A stretch of DNA of 49,387 bases from an uncultured Chthoniobacterales bacterium (GTDB lineage Bacteria; Verrucomicrobiota; Verrucomicrobiia; Chthoniobacterales; UBA10450): positions 1-49,387 of the forward strand of contig CADCTA010000050.1 in assembly GCA_902805675.1 (NCBI GenBank), written 5' to 3'. Shown here piece by piece: positions 1 to 9,068 of this stretch (position 1 is its first letter; the number at the start of each line of letters is the position of its first letter). The translations under genes were made by a program, and so were the position numbers. Below the pieces are notes generated by a model that made no database searches, had not been told where the DNA came from, and was given only the letters and a program-made list of their open reading frames with translations.

Positions 1-771
1 GACGGTGGCCAGCAGTCGAGCTTTCTCGATCAAGGCTGCGAGCGTGAGCAGATCGATCTTGCCGGAGAGATCGGTAAACGGCGCGCGCGTACATTTTCGG
101 ATCTGCGCGATGTGTTTTTGCTCGAGCGGCGAAGGTCCTCCCGTGACGATGCAGGCAAGTTGATGCTCAGCAGCACCGTCTATGACCGCGGCCCAACGGT
201 CCGGCTCCCAGAACTTCTCCGCGCGCGCCGAGCCGGGATGCACGAGGACGAAACCTTTGCCGAGATCGACCGCCGACAGCACGCCTTCCGCCTTCTGTAG
301 CGCCGCGAATGGCAGGCGGAGATTCAGCGCTTGCGAGCCGCCGGCGATGCCGAGCGGCTCGAGCAGTGCAAGGTGGTAATCGACCGTGTGCATCGTGCGG
401 ATAGGGATCGGCACGAGCTCGTTGTAGCTGAGCGAGCGGAGCTTTTCGCGCTGGCGCGGGTGATCGGCGGTGATGCGTTTACCGGCTCCGGAAAGCAGGG
501 TGAGGAAAGCCGAGCGGTCGTTGCGCGTGAAGTCGAGGCAGTACTGATATTTGCGCCGCGCCACCGTGAGCCAATGCGCCGCGCTGCTGATTCGGCCCTT
601 CGCGATCAGTGTCCGGTCGACGCCTGGCATCGCGGGCAGCAATTCGCGCGTGCCGGCCGCCACCACGAGCGAGATCTCGGCGCTGGGGAACTTCTCGCGC
701 ACGGCCGCGATCGCCGGCGTCGTGAGGATCAGGTCGCCGATCCGCTTCAGCTGAATGAGAAGGATGTTCAC
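1..771 (-). CDS. Glycosyltransferase family 9 (heptosyltransferase-like), 3' end outside window
   Basis: This gene begins with GTG at 771 and runs off the left edge, leaving 257 codons. The predicted N-terminus contains the GT9 signature RIGDLILTTPAIAAVREKFP, and a later segment, FVLVHPGSARAEKFWEPDRW, matches the nucleotide-sugar-binding half of ADP-heptose:LPS heptosyltransferases (WaaC/WaaF type). Such enzymes add heptose to the LPS inner core at the cytoplasmic face of the inner membrane. The start was chosen because an AGGAG motif lies four bases upstream of the GTG. That motif belongs to the repeat at 776-863. Two GT4 glycosyltransferases lie next to it, one on the same strand, which supports a surface-glycan cluster. 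The donor sugar cannot be told from sequence. Confidence 0.85.
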   Translation of the reverse strand, partial: MNILLIQLKRIGDLILTTPAIAAVREKFPSAEISLVVAAGTRELLPAMPGVDRTLIAKGRISSAAHWLTVARRKYQYCLDFTRNDRSAFLTLLSGAGKRITADHPRQREKLRSLSYNELVPIPIRTMHTVDYHLALLEPLGIAGGSQALNLRLPFAALQKAEGVLSAVDLGKGFVLVHPGSARAEKFWEPDRWAAVIDGAAEHQLACIVTGGPSPLEQKHIAQIRKCTRAPFTDLSGKIDLLTLAALIEKARLLATV

Positions 772-775
772 GACA

Positions 776-863
776 CTCCTACTCTTAATCCTAATCTTGC
801 TCCTACTCCGGTCGTCCCGCGCACGGGGAAGATTAGGAGTAGGATTATGATTAGGAGTAGGAG
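776..863. repeat. TTAGGAGTAGG-type imperfect inverted repeat
   Basis: Two arms of about 34 bases face each other across a short GC-rich spacer. The right arm is built from near-identical direct units (ATTAGGAGTAGG), and the left arm is their imperfect reverse complement. The element fills the gap between the stop of the GT4 gene at 866 and the GTG start at 771. On the minus strand it supplies the AGGAG upstream of the GT9 start. No ORF or terminator T-tract is evident. Confidence 0.8.
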
Positions 864-865
864 CT

Positions 866-2074
866 TCAGCCCGCCATCTGCATCGCGCGCTCGTATCCGC
901 CCAGCAGGCGCGCGCGGAAGTGATCCCAGGTGAAGTTTTCCACGACCCGCTGCCGCGCAGCGACGCCCATCCGCTCGACGATGTCCGGGTGGTCGTACAG
1001 ATGTCGGATCGCGCCAGCGAGAGCGTCCACGTCGCCGGGCTTGATGATGATCCCTTCCATGCCGTCAACCACGACGTCGCCCGCCTCGCGCGTTGTGATC
1101 TGCGGCAGCCCGCAGGCCGCGGCTTCGTAGGTGACTTTCGCGCTGCCTTCGCACTGCGAAGGAAAGACGTGGATGCTCCCCTGGCTCAGATAATTCTCCA
1201 CATCGCGTGCGAAGCCCACGACGCGGATGTTATCGCGCCAGAACTTCTTCAGATGCGGCTTCGCCTCATCGTGCACCGATCCGATGAGCCAAAGCTCTGC
1301 GTCTTTCAGCTCGAGCCGGTGCCATGCCTCGAGGAGATGGTGGATACCTTTCCGCTGAATGAGCGCGCCGGAGAAGACGGCGCGAAAGAGCGGCGGGCGG
1401 ACGCCCGGTCTGAAGCGATCGACGTCGACGCCGCGCGGCAGATAGAAGAGCTTCTCTTCCGGGAAACCCTGGAACCGGAACGTGTCGGCTGCTTTTTCCG
1501 AAAGCACGACGAGCAGGTCCGCCAGATTGTATTCCTCGATGTAGCGGTCGCGCGTGAGGAGCAGGGTTTGCTTCCAGGTCTTCTTCTTGGCAGGCGGCGC
1601 GGTCGCCGCATCGCTTCGCACTGTCTTTCCGCGATCACGATGCCACGTCGGGATCTCGACCATGGATGGAATGCCACGGCGTTTCGCCACCCGCAGCGAT
1701 TCGAGGCAATCACCCGACCAGCTGTGGAAAAGATCGTAGCGGCCGCTCTCCAGCTGTCGCGAGACCACCCAGTCGAGATACTTCTTCTTCGCGCCGTAGT
1801 AGTAAGGCCGATCCATGTGCGAGAGCAGCCGCACCGGATGCCAGCGCAAGGAGTGAATGAGCGAGCCGGGGATCTCGCGCTGCCGGTTATCGTAGGCGAC
1901 CGCTTTGCCGAGAAACCCGCCACGGTGCGACGCGCGCAACGTTTCAAACGCATCCGTGTCGAGCCCCGATCCGCCGATGCGCGCGAAGATCGAATAGAGG
2001 AGGCTGGTCGGTAGAACCGGCGTCTCTGTCGCAGCCTCTGCGGGTGGCGGCGCGTTTAGGGTTTCACCGAGCAT
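866..2074 (-). CDS. GT4-type glycosyltransferase
   Basis: The predicted 402-residue cytoplasmic protein has the two-Rossmann GT-B layout. The C-terminal half contains GALIQRKGIHHLLEAW (donor-domain entry strand), FARDVENYLSQGSIHVFPS, and the E-x7-E-type segment EGSAKVTYEAAACGLP that binds the nucleotide-sugar diphosphate. This is typical of glycosyltransferase family 4 (Glycos_transf_1). ATG at 2074 gives a normal family length. The gene is followed within 100 bases by the GT9 gene on the same strand, probably co-transcribed through the intervening repeat. It is divergent from another GT4 gene at 2142. A role in LPS or exopolysaccharide assembly is likely, but substrate and linkage are not predictable. 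Confidence 0.9.
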   Translation of the reverse strand: MLGETLNAPPPAEAATETPVLPTSLLYSIFARIGGSGLDTDAFETLRASHRGGFLGKAVAYDNRQREIPGSLIHSLRWHPVRLLSHMDRPYYYGAKKKYLDWVVSRQLESGRYDLFHSWSGDCLESLRVAKRRGIPSMVEIPTWHRDRGKTVRSDAATAPPAKKKTWKQTLLLTRDRYIEEYNLADLLVVLSEKAADTFRFQGFPEEKLFYLPRGVDVDRFRPGVRPPLFRAVFSGALIQRKGIHHLLEAWHRLELKDAELWLIGSVHDEAKPHLKKFWRDNIRVVGFARDVENYLSQGSIHVFPSQCEGSAKVTYEAAACGLPQITTREAGDVVVDGMEGIIIKPGDVDALAGAIRHLYDHPDIVERMGVAARQRVVENFTWDHFRARLLGGYERAMQMAG

Positions 2075-2141
2075 TGGCTAGGAACTATTGTGGCGTTTGC
2101 CGGCAAGTAAAGACCACGAACCGGCGCCACGCGTTCATTTC

Positions 2142-3278
2142 ATGCCAGTAGACCATCTCAGGATCGGTTTCGTACGGCGCGGCTACTCGACTAGCGGCGG
2201 CGCGGAGGCGTACCTCAAGCGCCTCGCCGCGGGTGTCCGCGCCGGAGGGCACGAGGCGCAGCTCTTCACGACTGCGGAGTGGCCCGCGGAGGAGTGGCCG
2301 TTCGGTCCGATCACTCGCCTGCGCGGCGAATCGCCGATGCGGTTCGCAGATGAATTTGAGCAACTCCGCGCGCGCGCTGCGTCTGACGTCATCATGAGCC
2401 TGGAGCGTGTCTGGGCATGTGATGTTTATCGCGCGGGCGACGGTGTGCATCGCGCATGGCTCGATCGTCGCGCGCAGTTTGCCGGGCCGCTTCGTCGCAT
2501 GGCCGATTCACTCAACGGAAAACACCTCGCGACGCTACGTCTGGAGCAGTCGCTGTTCGGACGGCAAAGCGCCGGCCGAGTCATCGCGAATTCGCAGATG
2601 GTGAAAGCCGAGATCACGAGCGTGTACGGTTATCCCGCTGAGCGGATCGATACGGTCGAGAACGGCGTGCCGGTAGCGCAGTTCCGTCCGTCGGCGGAAA
2701 AGCGCGTCAGCAGTCGTGCCGCGCTGGAGCTCCGCGACGAGGACATCGCGGTCCTGTTTGTCGGGTCAGGCTGGGAGCGCAAAGGCTTGTCATACGCGGT
2801 TCGCGCCGTCGAAGCGGCAGCTGACGCGCGGATGCGACTGCTCGTGGCCGGGAAGGGGAACAACAGCGTTTTCGCCTCGCCGGCGGTGCGGTTCCTCGGC
2901 GTCCGGAATGACTTGCCGGCATTGTACGCGGCGGCCGATCTCTTCCTGTTGCCGACGATCTACGATCCGTTCTCGAATGCCTCGCTCGAGGCGATCGCCG
3001 CCGGCGTGCCAGTGATCACGACGCACGCCAATGGCTGCGCGGAGATCATGGAGGATGGAGTCCACGGCAGCATCATCGAGCGGCCGGATGACGTTGCCGG
3101 CATCGCGCGTGCGTTGCAGTTCTGGTCCGATCCGGAGCGCCGCGTCGCGGCGCGACCGCGATTGCTCGAGCTGGCCGAGCGTTACGACATCTCCGTTAAC
3201 GTCGAGCGAACGCTCGGGATCCTGCTTCAGGTTGCGGCGAGCGCTGAGTCGACGTCAGGGAAAATCCGGAAGACCTGA
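2142..3278 (+). CDS. GT4-type glycosyltransferase, WaaG-like
   Basis: With ATG at 2142 the protein is 378 residues and starts MPVDHLRIGFVRRGYSTSGG, the usual acceptor-domain opening of GT4 enzymes. Donor-domain motifs follow: VGSGWERKGLSYAVRAVE, AADLFLLPTIYDPFSNASLE, and AAGVPVITTHANG. The middle segment RVWACDVYRAGDGVHRAWL resembles LPS core glucosyltransferase WaaG/RfaG. An in-frame start at 2088 exists but would add residues unlike the family. The gene is divergent from the GT4 gene at 2074 across 67 bases. Its 3' end overlaps the convergent STAS gene by 52 bases. A role in LPS core glycosylation is inferred from the neighbours. Confidence 0.88.
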   Translation: MPVDHLRIGFVRRGYSTSGGAEAYLKRLAAGVRAGGHEAQLFTTAEWPAEEWPFGPITRLRGESPMRFADEFEQLRARAASDVIMSLERVWACDVYRAGDGVHRAWLDRRAQFAGPLRRMADSLNGKHLATLRLEQSLFGRQSAGRVIANSQMVKAEITSVYGYPAERIDTVENGVPVAQFRPSAEKRVSSRAALELRDEDIAVLFVGSGWERKGLSYAVRAVEAAADARMRLLVAGKGNNSVFASPAVRFLGVRNDLPALYAAADLFLLPTIYDPFSNASLEAIAAGVPVITTHANGCAEIMEDGVHGSIIERPDDVAGIARALQFWSDPERRVAARPRLLELAERYDISVNVERTLGILLQVAASAESTSGKIRKT

Positions 3279-3547
3279 TCGAGCCGCGCGATCTCGAAGA
3301 TCGGCCGCACGTTTTCCTGCAGCCCCGAGAGCGCAAACTTACCTCCGTAGCTGGCCACGCTCTGCATGCCTTCGATTAACACCGCCAGGCCCGAGCTATC
3401 GATGTAGCTGACGCGCGAAAGATCGACGACGAGCTGCTTCGGCTTGTCCGCGATCTTCGACTTCAGCGAAGCCGAGATCCCCGGCGAGACGTGGAGATCG
3501 ATTTCCCCTTCAAGCGGGAAGACATTGGGACGTTCGGTTTCGGTCAT
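3227..3547 (-). CDS. STAS-domain anti-sigma-factor-antagonist-like protein
   Basis: This 106-residue protein is a complete stand-alone STAS domain. It opens with GEIDLHVSPGISASL and carries LVVDLSRVSYIDSSGLAVLI, in which the second serine of IDSSG corresponds to the phosphorylatable serine of SpoIIAA/RsbV proteins. Such proteins bind an anti-sigma factor or kinase when unphosphorylated and so switch on a partner-switching pathway. No anti-sigma kinase or PP2C phosphatase lies nearby, so partners must be encoded elsewhere. The last 52 bases overlap the 3' end of the convergent GT4 gene. The family call is firm; the regulated process is unknown. Confidence 0.9.
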   Translation of the reverse strand: MTETERPNVFPLEGEIDLHVSPGISASLKSKIADKPKQLVVDLSRVSYIDSSGLAVLIEGMQSVASYGGKFALSGLQENVRPIFEIARLDQVFRIFPDVDSALAAT

Positions 3548-3592
3548 GCGGAACGGATGGAAGATGTCACGCTGGGTGCCATCGTCAATCGA

Positions 3593-4285
3593 TCACCACC
3601 CAAGCTTCGCCACGACCGCATCGACGTCGGAGAGGTCCTCAAACACAAAATCCGGCGCGTGCGCAGCCAGTTGCGCCACCGTCGAAGTGCCGGTCGCGAC
3701 GGCGACGGTGCGCGCGCCGAATGCCTTGCCGCACGCGATGTCGTGCGGCGTGTCGCCAATCACGTCGATCGCGCTCGGCACGAAGTCGAAATTGTGCCGC
3801 TCACACGCGCGCGTGCGAGCAAACGCGCCAAGCTCATTGCGATCGTGGTGATCATCGGCAAACGCGCCAAACTCGAAGTAGTCCCACAAGCCGTAGCGAC
3901 GAAGCTTGAGCTCAGCGCCGCGCTCCAGATTGCCGGTCAGCAGGCCGAGCACGCGATCTTCACGCGCATGCATGCGCGCGAGGATCTCAGCCACGCCCGG
4001 CAAGACGCGCCCGTTCGTCTGCGGCAGCAATTCGCCGAGACCGACGAGGTAATCATCGAGGAACGCGGTCACGTTTTCGCCTGTCAGCGCGACGCGATAC
4101 TTGGCGAGGATGCTGCGCGCAATGTGCGCATCGGTGCGGCCGGCCACCTCAATGTCATGCAGATCGTCTTCAACTCCGAAGCGCACCGCCACCACGCGCT
4201 TCAGCGACTTCATGCCGGCGCGTGCGCTGTCGATCAGCGTCGAGTCGATGTCCCAGAGGAGGAGGCGCTTCTCAGAGCTTGTCAT
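3593..4285 (-). CDS. HAD-superfamily hydrolase, phosphoglycolate-phosphatase-like
   Basis: The 230-residue protein starts MTSSEKRLLLWDIDSTLIDS, where DIDST is the HAD motif I with the nucleophile and acid/base aspartates. Later motifs are LLTGNL (motif II region), a conserved Lys in AELKLRRYGL, and VIGDTPHDIACG (motif IV with two acidic residues). The helical insert after motif I fits the Gph/PGP subfamily, which dephosphorylates small phosphorylated metabolites in the cytoplasm. Substrate cannot be fixed. ATG at 4285 is preferred over an in-frame TTG at 4294. The ATG lies at the outer edge of a palindromic repeat that fills the whole gap to the divergent gluQ gene. Confidence 0.87.
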   Translation of the reverse strand: MTSSEKRLLLWDIDSTLIDSARAGMKSLKRVVAVRFGVEDDLHDIEVAGRTDAHIARSILAKYRVALTGENVTAFLDDYLVGLGELLPQTNGRVLPGVAEILARMHAREDRVLGLLTGNLERGAELKLRRYGLWDYFEFGAFADDHHDRNELGAFARTRACERHNFDFVPSAIDVIGDTPHDIACGKAFGARTVAVATGTSTVAQLAAHAPDFVFEDLSDVDAVVAKLGW

Positions 4286-4374
4286 GTCGAGCAAAGTCGA
4301 GACATCCCGTGGCGTGATCTTTCCGGTTTCGCAACGGGATTCCTCGACTCCGCTACGCTACGCTCGGAATGACA
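4281..4374. repeat. Family A palindromic repeat, copy 1
   Basis: The left arm (gtcatgtcgagcaaagtcga...) and the right arm (...cgctacgctcggaatgaca) are related to copies at 16474, 30334 and 31971. The element occupies the whole divergent intergenic region between the HAD gene and gluQ, and its two ends contain ATG triplets at 4285 (minus) and 4369 (plus). Any promoter for either gene must lie inside the element or inside the neighbouring gene. Confidence 0.75.
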
Positions 4375-5208
4375 ATGCCTTACCGCGGCCGCCTCGCGCC
4401 TTCACCGACTGGTTACCTGCATGTCGGCCACGCGATCACCTTCTGGCAGGCGCAGGAACGTGCTCGTGCCGCTGGCGGTGAGCTCGTTCTCCGCATCGAG
4501 GATCTGGATCCGCACCGTTGCCGCGCTGAGTTTCGCGAAGCCATGGCCGAGGACCTCCAGTGGTTCGGTATCTGTTGGGACGCAGGCCCGGATGTCGGTG
4601 GCCCGCATGCGCCTTACGTGCAGAGCGAACGCACGGCGAGATACCGCGCGGCTTGGGACGAACTCCGGGCGCGCGGCTTCATTTATCCCTGTCTCTGCTC
4701 ACGGCGCGACGTCGTGACGGCTGCCGGCGCGCCGCACGGCGACACGGACGAGCCGGTTTACCCGAAGACGTGCCGTCCCGCCGCAGGAACGGTGAGCCCG
4801 GCGGAAGAACCAACCGGTGCGAACTGGCGGTTCCGTGTGCCGGATGGCGAGACGTTGGGCTTTATGGACGGGCGCCTAGGGGAGCAGACGGCGGTTGCCG
4901 GCCGCGACTTCGGCGACTTTGTGATCTGGCGACGGGATGACGTGCCGTCGTACCAGCTCGCGGTTGCGGTTGATGATGCAGCAATGCGCATCAGCGAAGT
5001 CGTGCGAGGCGCGGACCTTTTGATGTCGACGTTTCGCCAGCTGCTGATCTACCGCGCACTCTCGCTCGAGCCGCCCGCGTTCTACCACACAGCCCTGCTG
5101 ACTGACGTGACCGGCCGGCGGCTGGCGAAGCGGGATGCAGCGCTCAGCCTCCGGGCTTTGCGCGCGACCGGCGTCACGCCCGACGATCTCCGCCGCCAAC
5201 ACCTGTAG
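4369..5208 (+). CDS. gluQ: Glutamyl-Q tRNA(Asp) synthetase
   Basis: This is a 279-residue shortened glutamyl-tRNA synthetase paralogue lacking the anticodon-binding domain. It has the class I opening RLAPSPTGYLHVGH (HIGH-type motif), RIEDLDPHR, a zinc-site pattern with CLC near residue 100 and a downstream Y-x3-C (YPKTC), and KRDAALSLR as the KMSKS-type loop. GluQ (YadB) activates glutamate and attaches it to queuosine at position 34 of tRNA(Asp). ATG at 4375 (MPYRGRLAPSP) is a likely alternative start, since the ATG at 4369 comes from the flanking repeat. The stop codon TAG at 5206 also lies in the start of another repeat. The presence of gluQ implies queuosine-modified tRNA in the host. Confidence 0.93.
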   Translation: MTMPYRGRLAPSPTGYLHVGHAITFWQAQERARAAGGELVLRIEDLDPHRCRAEFREAMAEDLQWFGICWDAGPDVGGPHAPYVQSERTARYRAAWDELRARGFIYPCLCSRRDVVTAAGAPHGDTDEPVYPKTCRPAAGTVSPAEEPTGANWRFRVPDGETLGFMDGRLGEQTAVAGRDFGDFVIWRRDDVPSYQLAVAVDDAAMRISEVVRGADLLMSTFRQLLIYRALSLEPPAFYHTALLTDVTGRRLAKRDAALSLRALRATGVTPDDLRRQHL

Positions 5209-5274
5209 CGCTGCTTGTGCAAGCGGGGCTTGGCCACTCGACCTGCACAGGCGTTTGATACAAACGCCTCTACA
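5203..5274. repeat. TGTAG-ended repeat with perfect 9-bp hairpin
   Basis: The element starts TGTAGCG and ends CTCTACA, so its termini are inverted TGTAG/CTACA ends like those of the element at 37502-37584. Within it, 5249-5269 forms a perfect stem (AGGCGTTTG, loop ATA, CAAACGCCT). There is no T-tract, so it is not a canonical intrinsic terminator. It lies between the 3' ends of convergent gluQ and the FHA gene, and its first TAG is the gluQ stop codon. Confidence 0.6.
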
Positions 5275-5280
5275 CGTCGC

Positions 5281-5787
5281 TTATGGCATCGGCGCTCGCA
5301 TCTGCGCCAGCGCGAGCATGCTGCCGATGAAGGCCAGCAGTGCGAGACCCGCGGCCGCGAACGCAGCCAAACGCACCGGGTCGTTCTCAGTGCGGCGCCG
5401 CGGGAAAGGGGAGGCATTCGCGAAATCCACAGGCCGTGCGCTGACTTCGGCCGGCCGGGCCTCCACCTCTTGCAACGCCGGGAGCGGCTGCGCCTGATCG
5501 GGCACCTCGCACTCGTAGCAGGCCTCCAGTTTACCGAACCGGATCCGGTCGCCGACGCGCAACGTCACGCTCGTGATGAGCTCGCCGTTGACGCGGGTGC
5601 CGTTCGTCGAGTCGAGGTCTGTGAGCTGGTAGTCCGCGCCGTTCTGCTCCAGCTGTGCGTGACGGCCGGACACTGAGGGGTCCTCCAGCTGCATCGTGTT
5701 CTCCGGTGCGCGCCCGATCGTGGTGATCGTCTCGGTCAGCTCGTGAGGGACGCCTCCGCTCGGGGTCGTGATTACCAATCGCGCCAT
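5281..5787 (-). CDS. FHA-domain protein with C-terminal membrane anchor
   Basis: Starting at ATG 5787 (MARLVITTPSGG), the protein has 168 residues. Residues ~1-90 form a forkhead-associated domain with the hallmark pieces TTIGRAPENTMQL, SVSGRHAQLE and LTDLDSTNGTRVNG, which bind phosphothreonine peptides. A low-complexity linker follows, and a single hydrophobic helix (LAAFAAAGLALLAFIGSMLAL) near the C-terminus would anchor it in the inner membrane with the FHA domain in the cytoplasm. The partner kinase is not encoded nearby. An upstream in-frame start at 5832 would add residues with no FHA similarity and is less likely. Convergent with gluQ and divergent from lepA. Confidence 0.87.
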   Translation of the reverse strand: MARLVITTPSGGVPHELTETITTIGRAPENTMQLEDPSVSGRHAQLEQNGADYQLTDLDSTNGTRVNGELITSVTLRVGDRIRFGKLEACYECEVPDQAQPLPALQEVEARPAEVSARPVDFANASPFPRRRTENDPVRLAAFAAAGLALLAFIGSMLALAQMRAPMP

Positions 5788-5881
5788 CTTCGCTTCGTAG
5801 CAGAAGGTGGCGTACACAGCAACGCCGCGCATCGGGGCGTCGATTGACCGCAGTATGCCGCACCCCCATATTCAGCGCTCC

Positions 5882-7678
<1,797 letters not shown>

Positions 7679-7763
7679 GACTGAGCGGGTTTTTTGGCGG
7701 CATGCTGCCGTTCGTGAATCAGGCGTTGAGCTTTAGCTCCGAGTCAGGATACACTTCGCGGTC

Positions 7764-9068
7764 ATGGAGCGACGGATGTGGCTGGTGCTCGCCGCCGCCT
7801 GCTTTCTCGTAGCTCCGCTCGCTTTCGCAATCGGCCGAATCGGCGCACCACGGCCACCTGACCGAAGCATAGAGCACGCGCTCCGCAGCAGCGAAGTGCG
7901 CGCACCGGAAACGCGGGGAGCGGCGGCCGGGCCTGACGACTTTGCGAATATCAGAATCGAGAACCTTTGCGATGTCGGCTTCGATCAAGCTTATCAACTG
8001 CTACGGTCCGCACCTCGGGAAGCACTAACGACCTGGAGCAGGCGACTGGAAGCGCTGCCCGCCGGAGCGCGCAGGACAGCGGCCGTGAAAACGTTTTTCA
8101 AGACGCTTGCGCAGATTGACGCCAGGACAGCCGTCGATCTGGCGTTGGCTCTCGACCGCCATGACCCGCGCTGGGCGGCGATCGGGTCGGTGAGCAATGC
8201 CGTGCCCGTCGCAGAACTCCCGGAAGTGGCGCGGATGTTTACCGCGCTCAATGAGAAGGTGTCGGTGAATGACTTGATCGGGACTTGGAGCCGGAGTGAC
8301 CCGGCAGCAGCAGCTGAGTTCCTCGCTGCTTATCCCGGAGACGTCGAAAACGAGGACGTCGCCAGCCTGATGATGAACTGGGCCGCGCTCGATCCAGCGG
8401 CGGCGGCCAACTGGTTGGCGCACGCTGAACCGAAACGCCGCGTCCCTGAAACTTACGCGAGCTTCTACGCTGGCTGGGTTGAACATGATCGCGCGGCTGC
8501 CTTCGCCGATCTCGCAGCGCGCGCCGGTGACGAGACGTTTCTGAAGGCGATCGAAACGGTCGCGCAAAATCTGTTCACCGAATCGCCGGATGCGGCGCGC
8601 GCTTTCATCCTTGCTCTGCCTGCGGGCGCCGGGCGGCGAGCCGCCGCGGGGCAAATCACCGGCTATTTCAGCCGGGTTTATCTGGGTTCCGACCCTCTGA
8701 AACTCAAAGCGGATGAAGTCAGCAAATGGCTGCTGACACTGCCGGACGACGTCTGGCACGAGGAGATTGGTCAGGTCATCAGTCGCTGGAGACGCGACGA
8801 CGGAGCAGCCGTGGAGGCGTGGCTCGCGCAGACACCCTTCGCCGTGCGCGATCGCGTGCTCGCGAGTTACTGTCGCGCGTTCGATTGGGATGAACCCAGC
8901 ACCGGCTTCGGAGCAGGCTTTGCAATCAGCGACCCTCATCTGCGCCGCGAGACTTTCCGTCGGATCTTCGCCGACATGACGGAAGAAGCGCGAGAGGCAT
9001 TGCTGGAGAAGATCGAGTTATCGCCCGCGCACGCGCGCGAGATCACGAGCGTGTTGGAGCGCCTATGA
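7764..9068 (+). CDS. Exported protein with W-x-x-x-DP-x-AAA helical repeats (paralogue 1)
   Basis: No named family was recognised. The 434-residue protein has an N-terminal hydrophobic segment (MWLVLAAACFLVAPLAFAIG) that is a signal peptide or anchor. The rest is predicted helical with repeats built around a tryptophan and an Asp-Pro followed by alanines: TWSRSDPAAAAEFL, NWAALDPAAAANWL, GWVEHDRAAAFADL, and weaker copies. This layout resembles TPR-like solenoids widespread among Verrucomicrobiota proteins of unknown function. The downstream gene overlaps by four bases (ATGA) and encodes a clear paralogue: FDQAYQLL here against FDQTYASF there, with similar spacing afterwards. The two are probably co-translated and may form a periplasmic scaffold. 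Confidence 0.8.
   Translation: MERRMWLVLAAACFLVAPLAFAIGRIGAPRPPDRSIEHALRSSEVRAPETRGAAAGPDDFANIRIENLCDVGFDQAYQLLRSAPREALTTWSRRLEALPAGARRTAAVKTFFKTLAQIDARTAVDLALALDRHDPRWAAIGSVSNAVPVAELPEVARMFTALNEKVSVNDLIGTWSRSDPAAAAEFLAAYPGDVENEDVASLMMNWAALDPAAAANWLAHAEPKRRVPETYASFYAGWVEHDRAAAFADLAARAGDETFLKAIETVAQNLFTESPDAARAFILALPAGAGRRAAAGQITGYFSRVYLGSDPLKLKADEVSKWLLTLPDDVWHEEIGQVISRWRRDDGAAVEAWLAQTPFAVRDRVLASYCRAFDWDEPSTGFGAGFAISDPHLRRETFRRIFADMTEEAREALLEKIELSPAHAREITSVLERL

Noticed and set aside
3491..4372. Plus-strand open frame of 293 codons over the STAS/HAD region.
   Set aside because: It is antisense to a clear HAD hydrolase with complete motifs and shows no domain of its own.
5249..5269. Perfect 9-bp hairpin after gluQ as an intrinsic terminator.
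   Set aside because: No T-tract follows on either strand, and the hairpin is part of a larger TGTAG-ended element.
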